The notes below the pieces were generated by a model. It did not search any database and was not told the origin of the DNA. It saw only the letters and a program-made list of their open reading frames with translations. A stretch of DNA of 23,517 bases from a virus. Location of the stretch: positions 1 through 23,517 of the IMG/VR virus record IMGVR_UViG_3300049740_002282; one strand, written 5' to 3'. A program made the translations under genes and the position numbers. Below are positions 15,545 through 22,092 of this stretch, piece after piece. The stretch's first letter is position 1; every line of letters starts with the position of its first letter.

Positions 15545-15634
15545 GGAGAGATGACAGAGTGGCCGATTGTGCAGCATTGGAAATGCTGTGTGGGGTAAAA
15601 CCTACCGTGGGTTCGAATCCCACTCTCTCCGCCA
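15545..15634 (+). tRNA. tRNA-Ser (anticodon GGA), CCA encoded
   Basis: Acceptor stem GGAGAGA (15545-15551) pairs with TCTCTCC (15624-15630), then discriminator G and encoded CCA (15632-15634). Anticodon stem CAGCA/TGCTG with loop TTGGAAA gives anticodon GGA, reading UCC and UCU. The long variable arm (around GGGGTAAAACCTACC) and discriminator G are typical of serine tRNAs; the T arm is GTGGG-TTCGAAT-CCCAC. The CCA directly abuts the stop codon of the convergent gene. UCU codons are common in this AT-rich sequence, so it may supplement host decoding. Confidence 0.95.
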
Positions 15635-16351
15635 TTATGACTTCTTGGAGTCTTTTTTCTTTTTACTAGATTCTTGAGCTTTTTTAAGGGCTTTAGGGTC
15701 TGGATAATCTTTATCTCCTGGTTTTGCGGGGCGATAATTTTTGCCTTCGCGTTTTTTCTTATCGCGAATGTTTTCCCAAAGACCCTTTTTTGCATCAGAC
15801 TCTTCTTTTTTATCAGAACCTTCTTTGTTAGATTCTTTCTTATTATCCTTGGAGTCTCCAGATTTACCTTTCTTTTTTAGAATCGATTTCTGGATTGCTT
15901 CTGGTAACTTTTTTTGCTTTTCTGTTAAGCCTGAATGTTTAGAAAGTGATTCGTCTAGCCATTCAAGTAGAGCCAATTCAGCCTCTTCCTCTGAACCCTT
16001 GGTAACTTTAGTCACACTTTTCTTCGACCACATTTTACAAGACCAGTATTTAGCTTTAGTCTTAGGGCCTGGGTTGTCACAATTATGGCGAGCCCTGAAA
16101 GATTTTCTACGAGCAGGATCGTCGCGTTTAATCTCCATGTTTGGATCGCCGAAGTTTACCTTAACAACATTACCTTTTTCATTCTTAACATAAACAGAAA
16201 ACTTTTTAGGTCCTCCTGAGGTTCTAAATGGCTTGTTCAAGGTTTTACCCTTATTTTTTTCAGAGGCCCAAGCTTCTTCAGAGATTTCTTCTTCAGATCC
16301 AACTTCCTCTAGTATTCTTGCTCTAATTTTATCAGAAAAGTCTAGTTCCAT
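15635..16351 (-). CDS. Probable virion/capsid-assembly protein with several phage linear motifs
   Basis: 238 residues, highly charged (Lys/Glu/Ser). Three blocks are visible. Block 1 (50-108) has KFSVYVKNEKGNVVKVNFGD, then RRKSFRARHNCDNPG and YWSCKMW, with C91 and C105 as possible metal or disulfide residues. Block 2 (141-162) is LTEKQKKLPEAIQKSILKK. Block 3 (189-213) has GLWENIRDKKKREG and RPAKPG. A disordered Lys/Ser/Asp linker (163-188) joins blocks 2 and 3. As recalled from phage genomes, such blocks recur singly or together in uncharacterised proteins near head genes; I do not know a demonstrated function. GTG-TATTAT lies eight bases before the ATG, suggesting late expression. Confidence 0.65.
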   Translation of the reverse strand: MELDFSDKIRARILEEVGSEEEISEEAWASEKNKGKTLNKPFRTSGGPKKFSVYVKNEKGNVVKVNFGDPNMEIKRDDPARRKSFRARHNCDNPGPKTKAKYWSCKMWSKKSVTKVTKGSEEEAELALLEWLDESLSKHSGLTEKQKKLPEAIQKSILKKKGKSGDSKDNKKESNKEGSDKKEESDAKKGLWENIRDKKKREGKNYRPAKPGDKDYPDPKALKKAQESSKKKKDSKKS

Positions 16352-16359
16352 AACTATAT

Positions 16360-16368
16360 ATAATACAC
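16360..16368 (-). promoter_or_regulatory. Late-type promoter-like element before the virion-like gene
   Basis: Minus strand GTG (16368-16366) TATTAT (16365-16360), then ATATAGTT and the ATG at 16351. It has the same 8-base distance and the same nine-base core as the tRNA copy. It lies in the 21-base gap after the Nudix stop. Confidence 0.45.
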
Positions 16369-16372
16369 TAAA

Positions 16373-16789
16373 TTATGAAATAAATCTATTTTTTTGATAT
16401 TTTTTTATAGCAAAAACTATATTTTCATCAATTAAATAAGGAAAAGAGTCTATTTCATTTATATCAAACCAGCCAAATTCTGTATGTTCAAAATCGAGAA
16501 TAGGATTTATAAGTTTATCCATTTCAGCAAAATAGATATGTAGAGTTTCATTTTCGCTCCTAAGCGTCTTGCAGTACTTTAATTGATTTAAAGGAATTTC
16601 AATATTCGATTCTTCCTTAAGCTCTCTATGGGCAGCAAAAAAAGGAGATTCACCTTTTTCTATGGAGCCCCCAAATAAAGACCAATAGCCACCGAAGGGA
16701 ACTTTTTGTCCGTTATCAACGGTGTGTCTTTTAGCTAAGCATACGCTATTATTATATACAAGCCCAACAAATGCACACCGTTTTTTCAT
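16373..16789 (-). CDS. Nudix hydrolase
   Basis: 138 residues, the usual single-domain length. The Nudix box starts at G41 (GSIEKGE), with E47 and REL-K-EES-N-I at 55-63, matching Gx5Ex7REUxEExGU except that N62 replaces the last Gly. Upstream PFGGYWSLFGG is the normal lead-in. It hydrolyses a nucleoside diphosphate linked to another group; possible substrates include oxidised dNTPs, ADP-ribose, NDP-sugars or capped RNA, and the sequence does not choose. It directly follows nrdA (TAGATG), so is probably co-transcribed with it, fitting nucleotide-pool cleaning. Confidence 0.88.
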   Translation of the reverse strand: MKKRCAFVGLVYNNSVCLAKRHTVDNGQKVPFGGYWSLFGGSIEKGESPFFAAHRELKEESNIEIPLNQLKYCKTLRSENETLHIYFAEMDKLINPILDFEHTEFGWFDINEIDSFPYLIDENIVFAIKKYQKNRFIS

Positions 16790-19237
16790 CTACTGGCAAC
16801 TTTCGCAAGTTTCACCATTTTTCATGGCTTCTATACTGCATGCAGTAGGTTCGGATTTAGCATTAGATTCAGTTGAAGTAGTAGACTTTTCTACTTTACT
16901 GGCTGCTCTATTCCTGAGATAATAGGTAGTTTTTAAGCCTGATTCCCAGCATGACATATATATATCATTGAGATATTTTAGAGAAGTGGTTTTATTATAC
17001 AAGTTGAAGCTTATAGCTTGATCAATCCATTTTTGGCGAGCAGCGTTACTCTCGATGAGTTTTAGCATGTCTCTATCAAAGGCTGTTTTATACTTATTTT
17101 TTATGTGGTCAGGTATACTACTATTAAGTAAGGACAAATCTCCATCTGCATTCTTAACCATTGATGCCATCTCTGAGTTCCATAAACCTTCCTGTTTCAT
17201 GTCATTAACGAAATGGGGGTTTGTAATAAAGAAATTTCCACTTTTATTTTCGTAAACAAATAAAACGGAAAAGTTTGGTTCTATACTTTGCTCTACGCCA
17301 TTTATGTAACCTATTGTTGCAGTTGGAGCAATAGCCATAACATTTGAATTACGCATACCATGTTCTGATATATGAGTCCTTACTTCATCCCAAGATTTTA
17401 ATGATTCTTTAGCTTTAGGATTTTTACTTTTTCTATATTTATTTAAATTATTCCAACTGTCAATTGGTAGTATATTTTGAGACCATAATGAGCCTTCGTA
17501 ATTTTCGTAACTACCTCTTTCCTTGGCTAGTGTTGAGCTGGCTAAAATGGCTTGTTGACTATAAAATTCAAAAAAATAATTATTCCACTCTACAGCTTCA
17601 TCACTATCAATTTGTATATTCTTTTTATGCAAAACATCTTGTATGCCCATTACCCCTATGCCTACAGGTCTATTTTTTAAATTTGAATTACTAGCCTCTT
17701 TCGTTGGGTAAAAGTTAATATCAATAACATTATCAAGCATTCTTATTGCTGTATGTATTGTTGATTTTAATAGATTGAAATCTATATCTCCATTTTCATC
17801 TAAATGATTTAAAACGTTAACGGAACCTAGGTTACACACTGCCGTTTCTCCAATTTCTACTTTTTCACCACTCTCGTACTTTGAGGGTTTTGTGTGTAAT
17901 GTAATTTCCGTGCATAAATTTGAGCTACGAACCGCACCTTGATGCTGGTTGGTATATCTAATATTGCAAGGATCTTTAAATGTGTTCCATGGATGAGACG
18001 TTTCAAATAAAACCTTTAGCATTTTTTTCCAAAGCTCCTTGGCTGGAATTTTTCTAAAGTTATTGATACGACCATCTTCTGCAGCTCGACATGCATCTTC
18101 GTATCTATCATCAAAATCTTTACCAAAGAAATCGTGGAGAGTCTTTCCGTCTTCATAAACCATTTCGCTTGGATCGAAGAAATACCAATCCTCTTCGTTC
18201 TTAACTCTACGCATGAACTCGTCTGGAATCCATGCTGCAGTATTTAAGTCGTGACATCTAAGTCTATCATCCCCAGTATTCCTTCTTAAGTTAAGGAAGT
18301 CTTCAAAATCTAAATGCCAAGGTTCTAGGTAGGCACAACCAGCGCCTGGCCTTTTGCCACCTTGATTTACGGCAACCAAAAGATCGTTGTATATTTTAAG
18401 CCAAGGAACAAGGCCGCTAGAGATGCCATTAGTTCCCTGAATATAAGCGCCTGTAGAGCGAAAAGGGGTAACATCAAGGCCAAGGCCACCAGCGTATTTT
18501 GATTTACGAGCTTCTTGCCAAGCACCGTCAAAGATACCATCAATACTATCATCAAAAGTATTAAGATAACAGGAGCTAAGTTGTGAATGGGTAGTTCCAC
18601 TGTTAAAAAGTGTTGGAGTAGATGGGGTATAAAGCTGTTGGCTAATTAAATTGTAGAAATCTATAGCCTTCTTATCTTTATCTTTTTCATTAATAGATAG
18701 CCCCATTGCAACTCGCATAAAAAACGATTGTGGAGCTTCCGTGATTTTATCATTAACCCTGATAAAGTACCTATCATACAGTATTTGTACACCTAAATAT
18801 CTTAATTGCTTGTCTCTGCGAATTTTAATTGCTTCTGAAAGTTTCTCTAAGTCAAAGTCTAAAAGCCTTTTGTCTAGACGATTTTCTTTAACTAACTTTT
18901 TAGTATTTTGTATGAAACTTTTTCTGTATTGAAGTTTGAAAGTATCGGAATCGACCCCCTCTTTGAAGACCTCTTTATATAAATTATTTAATAAAAGCTG
19001 AGCGGCTGCAAGCGAATAGTTTGGCTCTTTTTCAATCTTTTCTCTTGCCGAGAAAATTAATGCTTGATCTAATTCTTTAGTAGTAATCTTATCAAATAAT
19101 TGCAATTGTGCATCTAAAACTATTTCACTTGGAGATACATCGCTGATACCTTCACAAGCTCTTTGAGCACTTGCATTTATTTTGTCTACAATAAAATCTT
19201 CTAGTCTACCGTTTCTTTTTTTTACTTTTATGTCCAT
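16790..19237 (-). CDS. nrdA: Ribonucleotide reductase alpha subunit, class I
   Basis: 815 residues, full length. Residues 1-90 form an ATP-cone (KVKKRNGRLEDFIVDKI start), the dATP/ATP activity switch. Catalytic residues: C223 (LSSCYL) and C468 (AVCNLGS), the redox pair; C442 in NLCTEI with N440 and E444, the thiyl site; Y772-Y773 in TTYYLRNRA, the radical relay. The tail ends CESCQ, the CxxC shuttle (C811, C814) reduced by thioredoxin or glutaredoxin. It reduces NDPs to dNDPs with NrdB, which is encoded 4.2 kb away rather than adjacent. A sigma70-type promoter lies upstream; a second -10-like box touches the ATG. No broken motif was found. Confidence 0.96.
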   Translation of the reverse strand: MDIKVKKRNGRLEDFIVDKINASAQRACEGISDVSPSEIVLDAQLQLFDKITTKELDQALIFSAREKIEKEPNYSLAAAQLLLNNLYKEVFKEGVDSDTFKLQYRKSFIQNTKKLVKENRLDKRLLDFDLEKLSEAIKIRRDKQLRYLGVQILYDRYFIRVNDKITEAPQSFFMRVAMGLSINEKDKDKKAIDFYNLISQQLYTPSTPTLFNSGTTHSQLSSCYLNTFDDSIDGIFDGAWQEARKSKYAGGLGLDVTPFRSTGAYIQGTNGISSGLVPWLKIYNDLLVAVNQGGKRPGAGCAYLEPWHLDFEDFLNLRRNTGDDRLRCHDLNTAAWIPDEFMRRVKNEEDWYFFDPSEMVYEDGKTLHDFFGKDFDDRYEDACRAAEDGRINNFRKIPAKELWKKMLKVLFETSHPWNTFKDPCNIRYTNQHQGAVRSSNLCTEITLHTKPSKYESGEKVEIGETAVCNLGSVNVLNHLDENGDIDFNLLKSTIHTAIRMLDNVIDINFYPTKEASNSNLKNRPVGIGVMGIQDVLHKKNIQIDSDEAVEWNNYFFEFYSQQAILASSTLAKERGSYENYEGSLWSQNILPIDSWNNLNKYRKSKNPKAKESLKSWDEVRTHISEHGMRNSNVMAIAPTATIGYINGVEQSIEPNFSVLFVYENKSGNFFITNPHFVNDMKQEGLWNSEMASMVKNADGDLSLLNSSIPDHIKNKYKTAFDRDMLKLIESNAARQKWIDQAISFNLYNKTTSLKYLNDIYMSCWESGLKTTYYLRNRAASKVEKSTTSTESNAKSEPTACSIEAMKNGETCESCQ

Positions 19238-19243
19238 GATTAG

Positions 19244-19252
19244 ATTTTACAC
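19244..19252 (-). promoter_or_regulatory. Late-type promoter-like element at the nrdA start
   Basis: Minus strand GTG (19252-19250) TAAAAT (19249-19244), then CTAATC and the ATG at 19237. If used, nrdA would have a leaderless message from here as well as a leadered one from 19287. Confidence 0.35.
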
Positions 19253-19286
19253 TTTTTGTCCTAATGGGGGGTTGTTTAAATTGAAT

Positions 19287-19315
19287 ATTATATAATAGAT
19301 GCCAAATTAAGGCAA
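19287..19315 (-). promoter_or_regulatory. Sigma70-type promoter of nrdA
   Basis: Minus strand: TTGCCT (19315-19310), 17-base spacer, TATAAT (19292-19287). It gives a leader of about 43 bases. The spacer start (TAATTTGGC) resembles that of the nrdB promoter (TAATTTAGC). Confidence 0.65.
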
Positions 19316-19342
19316 GAACATAATTCAATAGTTATTAACAAT

Positions 19343-19978
19343 TTATTTATTGAAAGGAGTTTTGTACTTCTCGTAGTCTGGCGGTCCGCCCCATTTTTCG
19401 ATATATAATTGTGTTAGTTTTTGAAAGTTTTTGTTTAATTCGGGATTACCTCCATCTGTAGAAATCGTCTGACTATTCCTAAAAATTTGCGGATTAAGCA
19501 TAAAATGTTCAAGGATTTTTTTACGATCAAGCTTTAATCTATAAAGCATATCCCTATCTTCATAGTATGCTGGGTAAAAGGTTTCATCAAATCTGTAAGA
19601 CATAAAACATTTTTTAGTTATTGCAAAAGAACATAAATGAAATTGCTTATAGCATCGAACTAAGTCAAAATCATGAGAGTTAAAGAAGTTACTGAATGTA
19701 GATTCTGAGCTTGAGAGTTGAATATCGTCATTCAAAATCAATGCATATTCGTGATCTTTGAAAATTTTTTTACAAAGTAAATTCCATGAAGCAGATACGC
19801 CTAAATTGCGATCAGGTCTATGTATTTCAAAAAAATCATCTCTTTCGTTGATGTTCTGATTGCCGTTGTCTATGATGAAAATTTTTGTATTAGGAAAGAT
19901 CTTAAAGTAGGAATGTAAAGCCTGATTAAGTAGGTCAGCTCGATTAATTGTTGGTATTCCTACTGCAAATTTTTTCAT
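19343..19978 (-). CDS. Family-2-like glycosyltransferase
   Basis: 211 residues, GT-A fold. The N-terminus KFAVGIPTINRADLL and IFIIDNG are the first nucleotide-sugar strands; NLGVSASWNLL fits the region before the metal site, and YALILNDDIQL carries NDD as the DXD-like motif. YYEDRDMLYRLKL holds the ED pair usual for the catalytic base. It is short but complete for this family and has no membrane anchor. It is separated from the main glycan cassette by about 8 kb and is the first leftward gene from the palindrome-rich divergent region. AAGGGA is a fair ribosome-binding site five bases before the ATG. Confidence 0.8.
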   Translation of the reverse strand: MKKFAVGIPTINRADLLNQALHSYFKIFPNTKIFIIDNGNQNINERDDFFEIHRPDRNLGVSASWNLLCKKIFKDHEYALILNDDIQLSSSESTFSNFFNSHDFDLVRCYKQFHLCSFAITKKCFMSYRFDETFYPAYYEDRDMLYRLKLDRKKILEHFMLNPQIFRNSQTISTDGGNPELNKNFQKLTQLYIEKWGGPPDYEKYKTPFNK

Positions 19979-20159
19979 AATTCCCTTTTACTTAATACTT
20001 TGCTTAATTATCTTTAAGTTTTTAAAAAATTCTAATTTTATTTTTTAATTGACATTTTTTATTTTTATGTTACTTATATTATATATAATATATCTAAGTA
20101 TAAAATATAGGCATATATGCTTAATTTAAATTATTAATAATAAAATATATAATAATATT

Positions 20160-20181
20160 GAAATACGAAGTATTTCTTTTT
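20160..20181 (+). repeat. Inverted repeat with T-tract before the rightward promoter
   Basis: GAAATAC, loop GAA, GTATTTC, then TTTTT. The stem is perfect over 7 bp but AT-rich. It ends six bases before the -35 of the promoter at 20187, a place where an operator or an insulating terminator could act. Confidence 0.5.
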
Positions 20182-20186
20182 CGGTA

Positions 20187-20215
20187 TTGACAGTTTGGTT
20201 TTTTACTGTTAAAAT
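20187..20215 (+). promoter_or_regulatory. Sigma70-type promoter of the rightward operon
   Basis: Consensus TTGACA (20187-20192), 17-base spacer, TAAAAT (20210-20215). The predicted start is about 20222, only three bases before the first ATG, so the leader is almost absent. This is the best -35 match in the window and fits early expression by host RNA polymerase. Confidence 0.75.
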
Positions 20216-20224
20216 AAAATCATC

Positions 20225-20527
20225 ATGAATCAAAAGGTCAAAAGTTATATCGTGTCATCCGCAGACTGGGAGTTTGAGGTTGATGAGCTTGATGAAGAAT
20301 CAGCCGTCAATACAGCAACCTTTCTTGCGTTTGGTAAATCTGGAAATAAGTTAATGCTATCAACGGTCATAATGGTCAATTCGAAAGATGATCATTTAAA
20401 TGACAACATATCTGAAGCTAATTTCTTTCCAACATTTAAAATATTGAAAAACATAGGGCTAGATCAATTATCCCAATCTTTTCAAGAACTAACACTTTCT
20501 TTAAATGAATTTAAAAGTATTAACTAA
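20225..20527 (+). CDS. Unknown protein, first gene of the rightward operon
   Basis: 100 residues, acidic, not recognised. It appears to alternate strands (KSYIVSSADWEFEVDELD, LMLSTVIMVNS) with a C-terminal helix (LDQLSQSFQELTLSLNEF). No Cys, signal or membrane segment. It overlaps the dUTPase gene by 23 bases and lies directly behind the strongest promoter, so it should be made early and abundantly. Confidence 0.75.
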   Translation: MNQKVKSYIVSSADWEFEVDELDEESAVNTATFLAFGKSGNKLMLSTVIMVNSKDDHLNDNISEANFFPTFKILKNIGLDQLSQSFQELTLSLNEFKSIN

Positions 20528-21050
20528 TTCTGGAAAAATAGATCGCCCAGCGAAATTAGGCGATGCAGGTTTTGATATTTACGCAAATTGTGAGCCTAGA
20601 ATCATTGGTTCAATTTATCAAGGGCTGTACTATACTTCGATATCTCACATAGAGTATGATACTAAAATAAAAGTTGAGCCTGAGTTTGATAATCACTCTA
20701 AAAACTTCAAATTTTTCTTACTTCTTTATCCTAGATCCAGTATAATTAAGACTAATTTATTATTAAATAATTCAGTTGGCGTAATAGATTCGGGGTATCG
20801 TGGTAATATAAAGGTCTGCTTTAAATATATAACCCAACCAGAAGACATGAAAATAGTAGAAGGTAAAACAATCGAAGGTAAGGATGCTAAAGGTATAGTA
20901 TCTTCCATAAATCCCCAGAGGATTTATCAAAAAGGAGATAAGATAGCTCAACTTATACCTTGTAATCATAACTTTATGGCAATTGATTTTGTTGATCAAT
21001 TATCTGAATCTAACAGGAGTGAAGGAGGCTTTGGTAGTACTGGATCATGA
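20505..21050 (+). CDS. dut: dUTPase (dUTP diphosphatase), trimeric type
   Basis: 181 residues. All five family motifs are present: DAGFDIYA (20-27), PRSSI (76-80), NNSVGVIDSGYRGNIKV (88-104, with D95 as the catalytic Asp and Y98 as the base-specific Tyr), KGDKIAQLI (143-151) and RSEGGFGSTG (171-180). It is about 30 residues longer than common dUTPases; the extra length lies between motifs 1 and 2 (about 30-70) and between motifs 3 and 4 (110-140). It turns dUTP into dUMP, keeping uracil out of phage DNA and feeding dTMP synthesis. It overlaps the sigma gene as ATGA. Confidence 0.95.
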   Translation: MNLKVLTNSGKIDRPAKLGDAGFDIYANCEPRIIGSIYQGLYYTSISHIEYDTKIKVEPEFDNHSKNFKFFLLLYPRSSIIKTNLLLNNSVGVIDSGYRGNIKVCFKYITQPEDMKIVEGKTIEGKDAKGIVSSINPQRIYQKGDKIAQLIPCNHNFMAIDFVDQLSESNRSEGGFGSTGS

Positions 21051-21643
21051 GTAAGTTTAACTACATGAGCGACGAAGAAATAGTAATCTTCATGCAAAAA
21101 AATAACGATTCAGAGGAAGCTCTGAATGTATTAATTGAGAGGCATTCTGGGATTTGCATTGATATGATTAATTCTTTCCTATCTAAAAGCTACAATAATA
21201 GTTTACGAGAAGAACTTATCAAGGAAAAAGACTACTTGATATATAGTTCTGCGTTAAAATACAAAGCCTCTAAGGGGGCTAAATTTAGTACTTTTCTAGC
21301 AAATTGCATTAAATGGAAATGCCTAAATATCTTCAACAAGGATAAAAAAAGACAAGCTGTTCCAGTGGATGATGATAAAATAGAGTACTTAAGTTACTCA
21401 AATAAATCTTCTACTAGTCACCAGAATATAGACATTTACTCAAACATAATTAACCAATCACAAAAACATCCAGACAAAAGGATTAGGAAAATATTCTACC
21501 TACGATACGAAAAAGGCAGCAATAACTCCGTAATGCCCTGGAGAATGATTAGCGGTGAATTAGATATGAGTATACAGGGTTGCATTAATTTACACAATTC
21601 AGCAATGCAACAATTTAAGAATAAAATAATCAAGGAAATATAA
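21047..21643 (+). CDS. Small sigma factor, T4 gp55-like (late transcription)
   Basis: 198 residues. Residues about 24-98 match sigma region 2: EALNVLIERHSGICIDMI, then LREELIKEKDYLIYSSALKY and GAKFSTFLANCIKWKCLNIF, the equivalent of the GxKFSTYA..WI+ promoter-melting block. Residues about 143-195 look like region 4: RKIFYLRYEKG, MISGELDMSIQGCINLHNSA, a helix-turn-helix. There is no region 1 or 3, so it is much smaller than sigma70. It should redirect host RNA polymerase to late promoters, possibly the GTG-TATNAT elements in this window. It is co-transcribed with dUTPase and SSB, which would place its synthesis before late genes. T4 gp55 lacks a clear region 4, so this may be a different branch. 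Confidence 0.8.
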   Translation: MSKFNYMSDEEIVIFMQKNNDSEEALNVLIERHSGICIDMINSFLSKSYNNSLREELIKEKDYLIYSSALKYKASKGAKFSTFLANCIKWKCLNIFNKDKKRQAVPVDDDKIEYLSYSNKSSTSHQNIDIYSNIINQSQKHPDKRIRKIFYLRYEKGSNNSVMPWRMISGELDMSIQGCINLHNSAMQQFKNKIIKEI

Positions 21644-21645
21644 TC

Positions 21646-22089
21646 ATGAATAAATATATGGCAATAGGTAATTTAACGCAAGATCCAGAATGCAAAGACG
21701 TAGGTGAAACTAAAGTATGTAATTTTGGGATTGCGGTTAATGAGTATTATTACTCTAATGGAGAAAAGAAAAAGAATACTCTATTTATAGATGTAGAAAC
21801 ATGGAGCAAGCAGGCCGAAAACTGCACTAAATTTCTATCTAAAGGCAAAAAAGTAGCGATAGAGGGTAAGCTTAAAACTAATAGTTGGGAAAAAAATGGG
21901 AAAAAGTTTACTAAAATTTTTGTCTTAGCTGAAAAGGTTCACTTCTTGGGCTCCGAAGAAGGTCAATTAAATCAAGGTTCTGTAAACGCAGCTCAAGCTA
22001 AACCTGATAAAAAGGAATTACAAGCTGTTGAAGAAAAAATAGAAAATGGAGCTTCTGAAATTGATGATATAGACGATATACCTTTTTGA
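21646..22089 (+). CDS. ssb: Single-stranded DNA-binding protein, bacterial OB-fold type
   Basis: 147 residues. The OB fold covers 1-107: MNKYMAIGNLTQDPE start, VCNFGIAVNEYYY, FIDVETWSKQAENCTKFLSKG and KVAIEGKLKTNSW are classic SSB strands. A disordered linker follows, then the acidic tail DDIDDIPF, the docking site for replication and repair partners. It protects single strands during replication and recombination. The start follows the sigma stop by two bases; AAGGAA upstream is a usable ribosome-binding site. T4 itself uses gp32 instead. Confidence 0.95.
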   Translation: MNKYMAIGNLTQDPECKDVGETKVCNFGIAVNEYYYSNGEKKKNTLFIDVETWSKQAENCTKFLSKGKKVAIEGKLKTNSWEKNGKKFTKIFVLAEKVHFLGSEEGQLNQGSVNAAQAKPDKKELQAVEEKIENGASEIDDIDDIPF

Positions 22090-22092
22090 TTT

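Larger units (their letters stand above)
19979..20224. other. Very AT-rich divergent control region with clustered palindromes
   Basis: This 246-base gap lies between divergent operons and has no coding frame. It holds perfect palindromes TATATTATATATAATATA (20075-20092), GCATATATGC (20111-20120), TAATTTAAATTA (20122-20133) and TTATTAATAA (20131-20140), and an inverted repeat GAAATAC-GAA-GTATTTC (20160-20176). The rightward promoter follows at 20187-20215. Roles as operator sites, an unwinding element or a replication origin are possible; none is shown. Confidence 0.5.

Noticed and set aside
15545-15634. tRNA-Ser as a prophage attachment site
   Set aside because: No integrase, no repeat of the tRNA 3' end elsewhere in the window, and gene content points to a lytic phage.
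15451-15795. 114-codon minus-strand frame
   Set aside because: It runs through the whole tRNA-Ser in antisense and overlaps the end of the 238-residue gene; composition and position fit a shadow frame. Only its last ten codons are discussed, as a possible leader peptide.
15741-16193. 150-codon plus-strand frame rich in Ser/Phe/Leu
   Set aside because: It is the complement of the Lys/Glu/Ser-rich 238-residue gene; such Phe/Leu/Ser-rich mirrors are common artefacts.
20049-20080. A second TTGACA on the plus strand in the divergent region
   Set aside because: No TATAAT-like box at 16-18 bases; the nearest good one is at 20, so it was not called as a promoter.
20772-20999. Minus-strand frame opposite dUTPase
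   Set aside because: Fully inside a gene with all five dUTPase motifs; hydrophobic composition arises from the complement of AT-rich coding.
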